The notes under the pieces were generated by a model that saw only the letters and a program-made list of their open reading frames with translations, did not search any database and had not been told where the DNA came from. A stretch of DNA of 33,930 bases from NCBI GenBank assembly GCA_025054875.1, contig JANWYS010000016.1, forward strand, positions 1 through 33,930, written 5' to 3'. The stretch is from Cytophagaceae bacterium (lineage in GTDB: Bacteria > Bacteroidota > Bacteroidia > Cytophagales > Cytophagaceae). Position numbers and translations under genes: made by a program. Below are positions 24,514 to 33,930 of the stretch, one piece after another; position 1 is the stretch's first letter; each line of letters begins with the position of its first letter.

Positions 24514-25329
24514 ATGGATAGTTTCATTAGAGCATTAAAACCCGACGAATATAAGCTGGTACACAAATTGCGAAAGCAGGTTGCACAACTTATGAATGAG
24601 TATCGTTTGATAGAACCGGATGATAAGGTTATGGCATGTTTATCTGGTGGTAAAGACAGCTATACCATGCTGGACATGCTTTTGTATATGCAAAAAAAAG
24701 TGCCGTTTCGCTTTGATATAGTGGCAGTAAATCTAGATCAAAAACAACCTGGCTACCCGGAACATGTGCTGCCAGAGTATCTTTCTAAACTTGGAGTGGA
24801 ATTTCATATCATTGAGCGTGATACTTACAGCATCGTAAAGGAAAAAACACCTGAAGGCAAAACCATGTGTAGTCTCTGCAGCCGTTTGCGAAGAGGTACT
24901 CTCTATGCGAAAGCCGACGAAATTGGCGCTACAAAAATAGCATTGGGGCATCATAAAGATGATGTGGTAGAAACCTTTATGTTAAATCTTTTTTTTAGTG
25001 GAAAACTGGAAGCTATGCCTGCCCTTTACCGAACAGATGATGGCAAACATGTTGTGATAAGGCCTCTCGTTTATTGCCGAGAAAAAGATATAGAACAATA
25101 TGCACGCATGCGTAATTTTCCCATTATTCCATGTAACTTATGTGGCTCGCAGGAAAATTTGCAACGAAAAAAAATAAAACATATGCTTCAAAGCTGGGAA
25201 AAAGAATATGCCAACCGCACAGATATTATTTTCACCGCTTTGCATAATATACATCCATCGCATTTATACGATAAAAATTTTTATGATTTTATACAGTTTA
25301 AACATAATATCAACTCCGCTTCATTCTGA
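24514..25329 (+). CDS. ttcA: TtcA, tRNA 2-thiocytidine(32) synthetase
   Basis: Iron-sulfur, ATP-dependent enzyme that thiolates cytidine 32 of certain tRNAs. The 271-residue protein has the PP-loop SGGKDS at residues 44-49, the CSLC pair (Cys119, Cys122) followed by [18 protein letters not shown], and the C-terminal IPCNLCGSQ (Cys207, Cys210) that supplies the third cluster ligand in TtcA. These motifs separate it from TilS and from the eukaryotic-type CTU1 group. GAGGT just before the ATG is one of few Shine-Dalgarno-like sites here. It stands alone, convergent with the formyltransferase-like gene. Confidence 0.95.
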   Translation: MDSFIRALKPDEYKLVHKLRKQVAQLMNEYRLIEPDDKVMACLSGGKDSYTMLDMLLYMQKKVPFRFDIVAVNLDQKQPGYPEHVLPEYLSKLGVEFHIIERDTYSIVKEKTPEGKTMCSLCSRLRRGTLYAKADEIGATKIALGHHKDDVVETFMLNLFFSGKLEAMPALYRTDDGKHVVIRPLVYCREKDIEQYARMRNFPIIPCNLCGSQENLQRKKIKHMLQSWEKEYANRTDIIFTALHNIHPSHLYDKNFYDFIQFKHNINSASF

Positions 25330-25390
25330 AAAATGTGAGTACTGTTACCAATTAGAGTATGCACAAACATTCTATGGGGCGGTGAATACA

Positions 25391-26158
25391 TTACCACACA
25401 TTTTTAGTGAGCCCGTATTTAATGTATTCAAAAATACCGGGGTGATACCACAACCTGCTTTGTCCTTGTGGTGGAGCTTTGGGTTCAAATGTTTGAGATT
25501 CTAAGTCGTCAATGGTTTTTTCCAATAATTCAAAACTTTTTTGCATCTGCAAAAGAGGATAGGTCACAAAAGTATCTTTGGAAGTAGGTTCAATGCAGGC
25601 CTGGTAGAGTATGGTTCCCGTATCTATACCGGCATCTACCATATGCACGGTGACACCGCAATGTTCATGATCATCTTGCGTGAGAGCCCAGTAGGCACCA
25701 TGGACTCCTCTATACAGTGGAGTTATGCCGGCATGTGAGTTTATTATGGGGCACTGAAAAGAATTTAAAAATGTTTTAGACAATATTCTCGTACCGTTTA
25801 CCAATATAAGTTCCGGCGATAGACTTTGGATGTTGGCTATGGTATGTGGGTCGTTTATGTTTTTGCAAAAGAAAGTTAAGGATTGGGGTATGGGTGCATA
25901 ATCAAATCGGAAGCGAGTTTGTAACTCTATGGTTCTTTTTTTGGATATTAATTTTAAAAAAGGAACAGCAATGAGTTTAAATAGAATCTGCGAGGCTACA
26001 TGCAACACACCTAATTTTTTTACTCTTCTTTTTAAGAAGAATAAAATGGGCTCTTTGTCTTCAAGGAATACCTGTACGATATTGGCTTTTTGTTTTAGCC
26101 TGTTATAAAGAGCTGTAGTAGTGCTATCGTTTTTTATGCCTAAAATTATTGTGCGCAT
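25391..26158 (-). CDS. Formyltransferase-fold protein (Fmt/N-formyl-sugar transferase-like)
   Basis: A 255-residue protein with the core of 10-formyl-tetrahydrofolate-dependent transferases: INSHAGITPLYRGVHGAYWAL gives the catalytic Asn140 and His142, and VHMVDAGIDTGTILYQ supplies the Asp (175 or 179) of the triad. It is shorter than methionyl-tRNA formyltransferase (about 310) and lacks its C-terminal tRNA-binding domain, so a small-molecule or sugar substrate is more likely. A hydrophobic stretch lies near residues 57-70. The start codon shares a base with the deacetylase stop (TGATG), indicating coupling. By context it may N-formylate an amino sugar freed by the upstream deacetylase; that is inference. 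Confidence 0.85.
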   Translation of the reverse strand: MRTIILGIKNDSTTTALYNRLKQKANIVQVFLEDKEPILFFLKRRVKKLGVLHVASQILFKLIAVPFLKLISKKRTIELQTRFRFDYAPIPQSLTFFCKNINDPHTIANIQSLSPELILVNGTRILSKTFLNSFQCPIINSHAGITPLYRGVHGAYWALTQDDHEHCGVTVHMVDAGIDTGTILYQACIEPTSKDTFVTYPLLQMQKSFELLEKTIDDLESQTFEPKAPPQGQSRLWYHPGIFEYIKYGLTKNVW

Positions 26159-27132
26159 CAGGAGATATTCTTTAATAAAAAGTCGCCCATGTTTGAACTA
26201 ATGAAGCCATATTGTTTATTAAGTTGGCAATAGTATATGAGCAATTCTTCGAGCATGGAAATGTTTTTTTCTGTGTGAGCGCCGAAGTTGTGTGGGTGCC
26301 ACCATAGGTGAAAAACCTGATTATTGCGGGCAGCGTGCAGCATGGACTTTTTTAGTCTGTTTTTTTTTAATGGTTCCAGCATGGATAATTTTTTGTTCCA
26401 TGGACGCAGAAACCGACTGGCAGGTACATTTACCATTCCTTCATTATCAGCAGTGGGCATGGGGAAGGTATGGTGCCCGCTGATGTTAAAATACGTATCG
26501 GTAAAGCGAAATATTTTTAACAATAAACTTTCCTTGCTCCTTTTTCGGGGGGCATACATCCAATGGTTTTGATTTCCTCTGTAAACGTATATGTTCAGTT
26601 TGCGGCATACGGAAAGGTATTTCCGGTTAAACTGATTTCTGGGAAAAACGATGCTGTTTATTTTGATGCCATACTCATGTGCAATGTTTATAGCTGCGCG
26701 CAAGTCATGCTCGAAAGTGTTTTGCGATTGTCCCTCTTCAAGGCAATAGTAGTGGCTGAAGGTATGTGAAGCAATTTCCTGTCCGGGCGTTTTTTTAATG
26801 AGTTGTACAAGTGATTTGCCGAAATGGTAAGGGTCGGAGGCTTCGTCAGAGCCCACCTGATCCATGTATGTTCCATAGGGATTAAGTCTGGTGTCGGTAT
26901 AGTGTGGAAGTTGTTCTGGCAAATGTTGAAGGAGATGTTGTTTGGTTTCAAAAAATAAAAAGCCTACGGTAGCAAATGTAGCTCTGATGTTGTAGGTTTT
27001 GAAAAGGTTTAACATCATTGGAATAGCCTCACGCACACCTTTTATATTTTCGCCATAATCTTCTATGGTGCGGTGGTCTCTTACTCCCCAAAATAGTTCA
27101 AAATCTAGCGATATTACGAAGTGGCCGGGCAT
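26158..27132 (-). CDS. Polysaccharide deacetylase-like (NodB-fold) protein
   Basis: A 324-residue protein of the NodB/CE4-like fold. Motif 1 is FVISLDFELFWG (metal-binding Asp in the SLDFE variant of the usual TFDDG), RATFATVGFLF follows, and the HxxxH metal pair occurs in ASHTFSHYY near residue 125. FPRNQFNRKYL fits the later Arg-containing motif. No signal peptide is visible, so it may act in the cytoplasm on a lipid-linked or nucleotide sugar. It lies 65 bases downstream of the RsbW-like kinase gene and overlaps the formyltransferase-like gene by one base. Activity on a particular glycan cannot be read from sequence. Confidence 0.88.
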   Translation of the reverse strand: MPGHFVISLDFELFWGVRDHRTIEDYGENIKGVREAIPMMLNLFKTYNIRATFATVGFLFFETKQHLLQHLPEQLPHYTDTRLNPYGTYMDQVGSDEASDPYHFGKSLVQLIKKTPGQEIASHTFSHYYCLEEGQSQNTFEHDLRAAINIAHEYGIKINSIVFPRNQFNRKYLSVCRKLNIYVYRGNQNHWMYAPRKRSKESLLLKIFRFTDTYFNISGHHTFPMPTADNEGMVNVPASRFLRPWNKKLSMLEPLKKNRLKKSMLHAARNNQVFHLWWHPHNFGAHTEKNISMLEELLIYYCQLNKQYGFISSNMGDFLLKNIS

Positions 27133-27197
27133 GGATATGGTATAATGTATGAAAGGATAGGTTGGTTTAAACCTAATAAAAAAAATTGAATTAAGAG

Positions 27198-27650
27198 CTA
27201 TGTGAATTTTTTTAAAGCAAGGTTTACATTAGTTTTTTTAAACAGTTTATATGTTGTGTGCCCGTTTTCTTGAAATACTTCTATAGAGTCCATTATTTTC
27301 TTAACAAGCATAAGCCCAACGCCACCTTTTCTTCTTTCGCGAATAAGTTGTTTTATGTCGGGTTCTTTTTGGTTAAGCAAATCATAATAAGAGCCAAAGT
27401 CTTTTATGCTGAAACTAATACCGGAATTTTCTTCTGATATTTCTACCTCTATGTTTTTGGTTTCATCTTTTTTGTTGGCATGTATTATACTGTTTGCGCA
27501 TATTTCGTCTACTGCCAATACCAGCATATTAATTTCAGATTCAGACAGCGCGTATTTTCTTAAGGTATCGGAAACAAATTTCCTTACCTTTTTCAGGTTG
27601 CCGATGTTGCAAGATATTTTTATTTGGCTACCCATACTTGCGTGTATCAT
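27198..27650 (-). CDS. RsbW-like serine kinase / anti-sigma-type regulator
   Basis: A 150-residue HATPase_c protein of the RsbW/SpoIIAB family, which phosphorylates a STAS partner and binds a target when that partner is phosphorylated. It shows the N box VDEICANSIIHA (Glu49, Asn53), the G1 box as KDFG (Asp84), and the G2 box GGVGLMLVKKIMD (109-121). Its ATG overlaps the STAS stop codon by four bases (ATGA), so the kinase and its antagonist are coupled. An internal ATG at Met6 is a possible alternative start. No alternative sigma factor gene is nearby, so the output target is unknown. Confidence 0.88.
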   Translation of the reverse strand: MIHASMGSQIKISCNIGNLKKVRKFVSDTLRKYALSESEINMLVLAVDEICANSIIHANKKDETKNIEVEISEENSGISFSIKDFGSYYDLLNQKEPDIKQLIRERRKGGVGLMLVKKIMDSIEVFQENGHTTYKLFKKTNVNLALKKFT

Positions 27651-27985
27651 TGGCTTATTGTCTTAATAGCTTCTTCTTTATTACGAACAATCTGGATGAG
27701 TTGATCTAATCCCAAAATGCTAAAAACACTTTTTACCTTTTCGCTCATGTTGTATAGTATCATGCTTGTGCCTGTATTTTCAAAATCCTGTAAGTATGAC
27801 ATGAACACCCCAAGGCCGGCAGATGATATATATTTTAAATTTGTACAATCTATAAGAATATTTTTTTCATTGTTGCTTACTGCTTGTTCTATGGCCTTAT
27901 CCAGATGTATGCTGGAGCTCGCGTCTAACTCTCCGTCTATGCTGATAACATATGCCAAATCTTCTTTAACACTTTGAATATTCAT
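27647..27985 (-). CDS. STAS-domain anti-sigma factor antagonist (RsbV-like)
   Basis: A 112-residue single STAS domain. The segment IDCTNLKYISSAGLGVFMSY contains the family signature; Ser54 aligns with the serine phosphorylated in SpoIIAA (the first Ser of Asp-Ser-Ser-Gly), although the preceding Asp is replaced by Ile. Expected role: when dephosphorylated by the upstream PP2C phosphatase it captures the RsbW-like kinase and releases that kinase's target. It lies 51 bases after the phosphatase gene and overlaps the kinase gene by four bases, the classical order for a partner switch. Confidence 0.93.
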   Translation of the reverse strand: MNIQSVKEDLAYVISIDGELDASSSIHLDKAIEQAVSNNEKNILIDCTNLKYISSAGLGVFMSYLQDFENTGTSMILYNMSEKVKSVFSILGLDQLIQIVRNKEEAIKTISQ

Positions 27986-28036
27986 AACTCATTTGAACAA
28001 TTTATACGAAATATATTTATCTATGTTTTAGACTAT

Positions 28037-30076
28037 TTAAGTAAATTTTATAACTAATACTGTATAGTCGTCGTTTATTTTTCTGGAACCTGTGAATGCG
28101 TATAGGTTTTCAATGATTTTGCCATTTATTATGCTTGCCGAATCGTTTTTATATTTTTCTATTATGTCGAACATGTGTTGATGCCCATATTGCTGATTTT
28201 CGCTGTTAATGGCTTCTATCACTCCATCCGTATACAAGACCATTATGTCATTGGGGAGATAAGAGATGGTTTCCTGAGTGATGTGGTGTATGTATGTATG
28301 GTTTCTTATTATGCCCAATCCTAATCCTTTTGCATCAAGCAATCGAACGGAGTTATTATGAGCTGAGTAATATATAGCGGGGCAATGCCCGGCTCTGGAG
28401 TATTGTATGGTGCTATTCTTTTTGTCTATAATAAATAAACTTAGAGAGATAAACACTCTTTTTTCCAGGCAAGCTATCAGGGCTTTGTTGGCATCGTTCA
28501 TAAATCGTATGGTATCTGTCTCAATGGGTATAAGGCTTTGAAACACACCTTTCATCTGAGCCATGTTAAATGCTGCGGAGGTACCCTTGCCCGATACATC
28601 GCCTATCACGATGGCTACTTTTTCTTTGTCAGGATAGTAGTAAATATCATAATAGTCTCCACCTACTATGTCGGAACCCATGGTAAATACATCAATCTGA
28701 AAAATATCGTTTTTTTCGAATGATTTTGGCAATAGACTGTTTTGTACTTCTTTTGCAATTTTAACCTCTTCTTTGTAGCGTTGATTTTCTAAAGCATCAG
28801 CAAGCAAGGAGAAGTTTTTAACCGATAAGCTTGCCTGGTTGCAATAGCTTTGCAGCAAATCGGCTTTAGAACGACTGTTGGAAGCGCCGGCATTACTTAC
28901 CATATATATCACACCCAGATGTTCTTCATTGAAATGCAGAGGAAGTATAGTGAGCGACTTATAGGGGGTACCTGAAATGCGCTGGGTATGGTTAAGTTTG
29001 GAAATGGATTTTATAATGAACGGATCTTTGTCGGTTTGTATATGATTTTTACGCAAAATCTTTTTTATTTCGAATACATCTATTTCACTAATGTTAAGAT
29101 TTACAAAAGCCTTGTAGTTCCCTTTTTCATCGGTTATTTCAATCCATCCGGCTTGTGTGGAGAATAGCTCTAAAGTTTCTTTAAGTAAAAGGTTGTAGAA
29201 TTCATTTACTTTGCTTCCCTCCCTCAGAGCCTGATTTAGCCGTTGGTATATTTTTACTTCTTCTATTTTTTTGTCGTAGATAGAAGAAGTGGGCAGGTGA
29301 AATATCAATATGAGTAAAGATGATAAAGCATATAAGGATATGAAAGCAAACATGCCTAATATAAATACGTTGTCCCAAAGGGCTATGCTAATTTTAGATA
29401 TTTGATGGTCGTATATCTGCAAGGTGTATGTGACGCTTATGAGCAAGGTGGCACCCATTTGCAGTACGGCCAGTAGCTTTTGTTTGTAGTTTAAATAGGC
29501 TATCCATTTCAGATTTAGGGATAAAATAATTGCCAATATGATTATTGGTGAAGCATACAGGTAAAAAACAGGATCAGTAAGGTCAAATATGAAGAAACTG
29601 CTGGATACGCTTATGTAGGCTAACACTTCAAAGATGTTCCAGCATATGGTTGTCAACTGATTTTTTTGATGTAATATTAATTTTTTCCATACATAAAAAG
29701 TGCTGGAGATAAATATGGTGATCAGCCCCAGATTGATGTGATAAAAAATCGTATTCAGCAACAAATGTTCTTGCTTTTCTAATGATAAGAAGTAGCGAAT
29801 AAACAGAGATATTAAAATAGAAATGATTCCGGTAAACAGCACATAAGTGAGCAATTCATTATAATTTGTATGTTTGTGCCGGCCTATTTCGACTTTAAAA
29901 AACAACAAAGTAAATATGAAAAAGGAAGCAAGCAGATAGTTTGACAGGAAGTCGGAATATTCAGTCGGTATGTATACTTTTTCTGAAAAGAAAACAAAGG
30001 TATTGACTATAGAAAGGCATAGCCAAAAGAAGGAGGAAAGAGCAATATATAATCTTTTTATTCTTCTAATGAACAT
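28037..30076 (-). CDS. Membrane-anchored GAF-SpoIIE (PP2C) phosphatase
   Basis: A 679-residue RsbU-like phosphatase. The first ~250 residues form about eight hydrophobic helices, a sensor-type membrane module. A GAF-like domain follows (about 290-420, including TQAGWIEITDEKGNYKAFVNL), then the linker EVQNSLLPKSF near 446 and a SpoIIE-type PP2C domain with VGGDYYDI near 470, IGDVSGKGTSAAFNMAQ near 492, YTDGVIEA near 617 and a final DDYTVLVI. The metal-binding aspartates are present, so the phosphatase should be active. Its natural substrate is the STAS protein encoded just downstream. It is the first gene of the unit and would convert a membrane or cytosolic signal into partner switching. Confidence 0.95.
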   Translation of the reverse strand: MFIRRIKRLYIALSSFFWLCLSIVNTFVFFSEKVYIPTEYSDFLSNYLLASFFIFTLLFFKVEIGRHKHTNYNELLTYVLFTGIISILISLFIRYFLSLEKQEHLLLNTIFYHINLGLITIFISSTFYVWKKLILHQKNQLTTICWNIFEVLAYISVSSSFFIFDLTDPVFYLYASPIIILAIILSLNLKWIAYLNYKQKLLAVLQMGATLLISVTYTLQIYDHQISKISIALWDNVFILGMFAFISLYALSSLLILIFHLPTSSIYDKKIEEVKIYQRLNQALREGSKVNEFYNLLLKETLELFSTQAGWIEITDEKGNYKAFVNLNISEIDVFEIKKILRKNHIQTDKDPFIIKSISKLNHTQRISGTPYKSLTILPLHFNEEHLGVIYMVSNAGASNSRSKADLLQSYCNQASLSVKNFSLLADALENQRYKEEVKIAKEVQNSLLPKSFEKNDIFQIDVFTMGSDIVGGDYYDIYYYPDKEKVAIVIGDVSGKGTSAAFNMAQMKGVFQSLIPIETDTIRFMNDANKALIACLEKRVFISLSLFIIDKKNSTIQYSRAGHCPAIYYSAHNNSVRLLDAKGLGLGIIRNHTYIHHITQETISYLPNDIMVLYTDGVIEAINSENQQYGHQHMFDIIEKYKNDSASIINGKIIENLYAFTGSRKINDDYTVLVIKFT

Positions 30077-30125
30077 ACTAAGTCATCTAAAAAATTAACA
30101 TTATACTGCTTATTAAGATATAGAT

Positions 30126-30151
30126 GTTCGGTATAGGCTATAACCCCGAAC
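30126..30151. repeat. Stem-loop between guaB and the PP2C gene
   Basis: GTTCGG (30126-30131) pairs with CCGAAC (30146-30151), and TATA arms inside (TATAGGCTATA) extend it past a 3-base bulge. It lies about 30-55 bases downstream of the guaB stop on the minus strand; no T-run follows, so its action as a terminator is uncertain. Confidence 0.4.
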
Positions 30152-30182
30152 TAAATATAAAAATAAACCACATAACAAAAAA

Positions 30183-31715
<1,533 letters not shown>

Positions 31716-32043
31716 GTCATCCTCACTATCATTTTTTTTGGATATATACACAATCATCATTCGTTCCAGTGATAAAATAGATTGGTTTAGCATTAAAAAA
31801 TACACGCTACACTTTTGCAAATCATTTCTGCGAAGGAAAATCGATCGCAATGAAATCTCAAAAGCAAAAAGCATCATAACTCTATTTATGCAAATTATGC
31901 AAAAAGGCTCACCATCATTTAACCCATAACTGATATGCTGTGCGGATTTGTAAGATTAAAATAACAAATTTTATCTATATTCGTTTTCAATAAGGTAGCA
32001 GATAAAAGTTACCCCTCTCTAAGATTCATCAACATTGAAACCC
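31716..32043. other. Rest of the divergent guaB / LRR intergenic region
   Basis: About 330 A+T-rich bases. A 63-codon frame at 31738-31929 starts with TTG, has biased composition and no family resemblance, so I do not call it a gene. TATATTCG at 31976-31983 is one mismatch from a -7 box for the LRR gene, but the nearest TTTG is 25 bases upstream, so the promoter is uncertain. Confidence 0.5.
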
Positions 32044-33609
32044 ATGATAACTAACATGAATACTACTTTAGTGAGATCATATCTATTAGTTTTTATGCTT
32101 TTGGGAAAAATAAACTCTTTCGCTCAGACGGATGTATTGGCGCCACTGACAGAAGCTGAAAAAAAAGAAGTTGAAAACTTGATAAATCGTTATGCTCAGT
32201 TTGTAAACTATATGCGTACAGAAAAAAATCCGGAGTTGCGCAAAAATGCATCGGTAAAATTCTTAAAAGAATCTTTGGTTGGCCCAGATGTATATACCAT
32301 TTATGACTTGCTGCCTACACCTGTAGCCGACAGCTCTGTAAAATTTTTGGTATACATGAATGCTTTAGCGGATACCGCAAAAAACCAGGGCGAACATGTT
32401 GCTAAAATCATTCGTATGGGAGAGGTTCATTTTGACCGCTGGCGTAGAATATTTTACATACCGGTATTAGTGCAAAAAAATGTTATTAAAACTATAGAAG
32501 AAACAAATGAAAATGAGAATGATTTTTCGGTTTCGTCTACTATGGAATTTCTTAGTTCTAAGCAACTCTCGTTTTATGTACGTTTTGATAAGGAAAACAA
32601 TGTGTCGAAAAATTTCAAACTGATGTGTATCACAACATCCGATGCGCCCCCAATATTACCTCCGCTGGGTAAGTATCAACTTTGGTGGAGCCAACTTCCC
32701 GCAGAGTGGAAAAACTACTTTAACGCTAAGAAAAAAATGGAAGAGTACCCTCGCGACTCTGATGTTGAACGATTGACATGGACAACAACCTTAGACCTAT
32801 CGAATACGAATTTCACTACTTACGACCCCATATCTATGTTCACTAACGTGCAAACTTTAAATTGCACATCCAGTGCTCTTGCATCGCTGAAACCTTTGTC
32901 TGATATGAGTGCTCTGCGCATACTCAACATCAGTAAGTCGAAAGTGCGTTCACTTCAGGGCATAGAAAAATGTACAAAACTGGAAGAGCTCTATTGTTCG
33001 GCTATACAACTAAAAAGCATTGAGCCTGTTCAGTATCTGACCGGATTAATAAAGTTTGATTGCTCCGAAAACGACATAGAAGATATATCGCCGGTAAAAG
33101 ATTTGATAAATCTTAAAGAACTCAACATCTCTCTCAACATACGCATTAAAAACATTGATGCCGTGAAAAATCTTGTGAACATGGAAAAATTTTCATTCCG
33201 AAAAATTGAAATTAAAGATTTATCCCCAGTGTCAGGCATGAAAAACTTAGTACATTTAGATTGTTATAGCACCGGCATCACCAGCTTAGAGCCCATACGC
33301 AATCTTCAGAAGATTATTCATCTGGACATATCGAACAATAAAATAACTTCATTAGAGCCCATAAGAAATCATAAATACATCATAAACCTGTATCTGAATA
33401 CCTCCAGTGTTTCTGATTTGTCAGTAGTAGGAAATTTTTACAATCTGCGTGAGTTGGACATCTCAAACTGTCCGCAGATAAAGACGTTGGCAGGAGTACA
33501 CGACTTGCCTTACGTAATTCGCCTAATGGCTGTTTATACCAACATTGATAAAAATGAAATTCAACGATTCAAAAAAAATCATCCAAAGTGTGCCATCACC
33601 TACTATTAA
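32044..33609 (+). CDS. Exported leucine-rich-repeat protein (SDS22-like repeats)
   Basis: About 521 residues from the ATG at 32044; the ATG at 32056 (giving a shorter signal, LVRSYLLVFMLLGKINSFAQ) or a TTG at 32035 are alternatives. A signal peptide ends near SFAQ. An N-terminal region of roughly 200 residues, mostly unrecognised, precedes about 10-12 tandem LRRs of around 22 residues (LTGLIKFDCSENDIEDISPV, LQKIIHLDISNNKITSLEPI), the SDS22/internalin-like class. The end (EIQRFKKNHPKCAITYY) looks like a C-terminal cap. No Por secretion-system sorting domain, membrane anchor or LPxTG motif is seen. Binding of proteins or glycans outside the inner membrane is likely, but the ligand is unknown. 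Confidence 0.87.
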   Translation: MITNMNTTLVRSYLLVFMLLGKINSFAQTDVLAPLTEAEKKEVENLINRYAQFVNYMRTEKNPELRKNASVKFLKESLVGPDVYTIYDLLPTPVADSSVKFLVYMNALADTAKNQGEHVAKIIRMGEVHFDRWRRIFYIPVLVQKNVIKTIEETNENENDFSVSSTMEFLSSKQLSFYVRFDKENNVSKNFKLMCITTSDAPPILPPLGKYQLWWSQLPAEWKNYFNAKKKMEEYPRDSDVERLTWTTTLDLSNTNFTTYDPISMFTNVQTLNCTSSALASLKPLSDMSALRILNISKSKVRSLQGIEKCTKLEELYCSAIQLKSIEPVQYLTGLIKFDCSENDIEDISPVKDLINLKELNISLNIRIKNIDAVKNLVNMEKFSFRKIEIKDLSPVSGMKNLVHLDCYSTGITSLEPIRNLQKIIHLDISNNKITSLEPIRNHKYIINLYLNTSSVSDLSVVGNFYNLRELDISNCPQIKTLAGVHDLPYVIRLMAVYTNIDKNEIQRFKKNHPKCAITYY

Positions 33610-33863
33610 CCAAAATAATTTTTTTTATTACAGTATTAAAAAGAATTAAAAAGCAGTTGTTTTAGCATTTACTCTTGTGATTGAACTTATCTCAATGCAT
33701 CTTGCCATTAATTTTTGAAATAGGCTTCAATGTGAATTTTTTTGAATCTAACAGATTGGTCATGATTTTCTTCAGTTTTCAACTGCAAATCAAAATGGCC
33801 ACCTGTATAAAGTTTTCTATTAATGAATGGATTAAACATCCACGAAATCATGATATGTATTTA
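33610..33863. other. A+T-rich non-coding stretch downstream of the LRR gene
   Basis: No convincing gene, stem-loop terminator or promoter is visible. A T-rich run follows the LRR stop but no strong stem precedes it. The plus-strand frame crossing this stretch to 33908 looks like chance sequence. Confidence 0.5.
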
Positions 33864-33930
33864 CTAAACCTTCCAGGCATGAATTTTTTTTTCAATCAAA
33901 GCAGCTAAGTCGCTTTTTTTCATGATAAGT
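33864..33930 (-). CDS. Possible C-terminal end of a minus-strand gene cut by the window edge
   Basis: A frame entering from the right edge encodes about 21 residues (MKKSDLAALIEKKIHAWKV preceded by Leu-Ile) and stops at TAG (33866-33864). The composition is protein-like (amphipathic, Lys/Glu-rich) but too short to identify. It could equally be a chance frame or, with the ATG at 33923-33921, a short peptide. Confidence 0.3.
   Translation of the reverse strand, partial: LIMKKSDLAALIEKKIHAWKV

Noticed and set aside
25391-26158. Methionyl-tRNA formyltransferase (fmt)
   Set aside because: Too short, lacks the tRNA-binding C-terminal domain, and sits beside a deacetylase rather than def.
31738-31929. 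63-codon plus-strand frame between guaB and the LRR gene
   Set aside because: TTG start, no leader signal, Ile/Lys/Ser-rich composition expected of A+T-rich DNA, no recognisable motif.
33681-33908. 75-codon plus-strand frame near the right edge
   Set aside because: Phe/Asn/Ile-rich product typical of chance translation of A+T-rich DNA.

Overview
The window looks like a chromosomal segment of a member of the Bacteroidota, probably a Chitinophagales- or Sphingobacteriia-like lineage. This rests on A+T-rich DNA, very few Shine-Dalgarno-like leaders, promoter candidates of the TTG / TAnnTTTG type (clearest before the tRNA-Lys gene and guaB), and gene families typical of the phylum (DUF2339 membrane protein, exported SDS22-like LRR protein, TPR/SH3 membrane protein). 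The lineage is inferred; no 16S rRNA or ribosomal protein gene is present.

Layout. 2-94: tail of an unidentified gene, then a structured 353-nt non-coding leader. 448-9553 (+): a tight cluster of sucA (E1 of 2-oxoglutarate dehydrogenase), sucB (E2 with two near-identical lipoyl domains), an unrecognised exported protein, lpdA (E3) and two GT4-type glycosyltransferases. 9721-11416 (+): grpE-dnaJ. 11665-12039: a small membrane protein. 12085-12840 (-): a TPR/SH3 membrane protein, divergent from tRNA-Lys(TTT), which has its own promoter and terminator. 13014-17966 (-): recG, DUF2339 and DCC-family genes, close-packed. 18118-19119 (+): a GT9 heptosyltransferase-like gene with a TTG start. 19120-19900: a gene-free stretch holding a GC-rich, hairpin-rich island unlike anything else in the window. 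19901-21688 (+): a long acyl-CoA dehydrogenase. 21778-24097 (-): a flippase/glycosyltransferase pair. 24514-25329 (+): ttcA. 25391-30076 (-): a probable five-gene unit made of a membrane-anchored GAF-PP2C phosphatase, a STAS antagonist, an RsbW-like kinase, a polysaccharide deacetylase-like protein and a formyltransferase-like protein. 30183-31655 (-): guaB, with an inverted repeat between promoter and start codon. 32044-33609 (+): an exported LRR protein. The last 321 bases hold little, perhaps the tail of a minus-strand gene.

How the genes fit together. Central metabolism (the complete 2-oxoglutarate dehydrogenase complex, IMP dehydrogenase, an acyl-CoA dehydrogenase) is interleaved with envelope-glycan genes (four glycosyltransferases, a flippase, a deacetylase, a formyltransferase). 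The points most worth a second look are the partner-switching module joined to glycan-modifying genes, the unknown exported protein inside the sucAB-lpd cluster, the tandem lipoyl domains of SucB, the GC-rich island at 19376-19650 and the guaB leader hairpin. I did not find a clearly new defence or mobile system; most of the window is ordinary chromosomal content.
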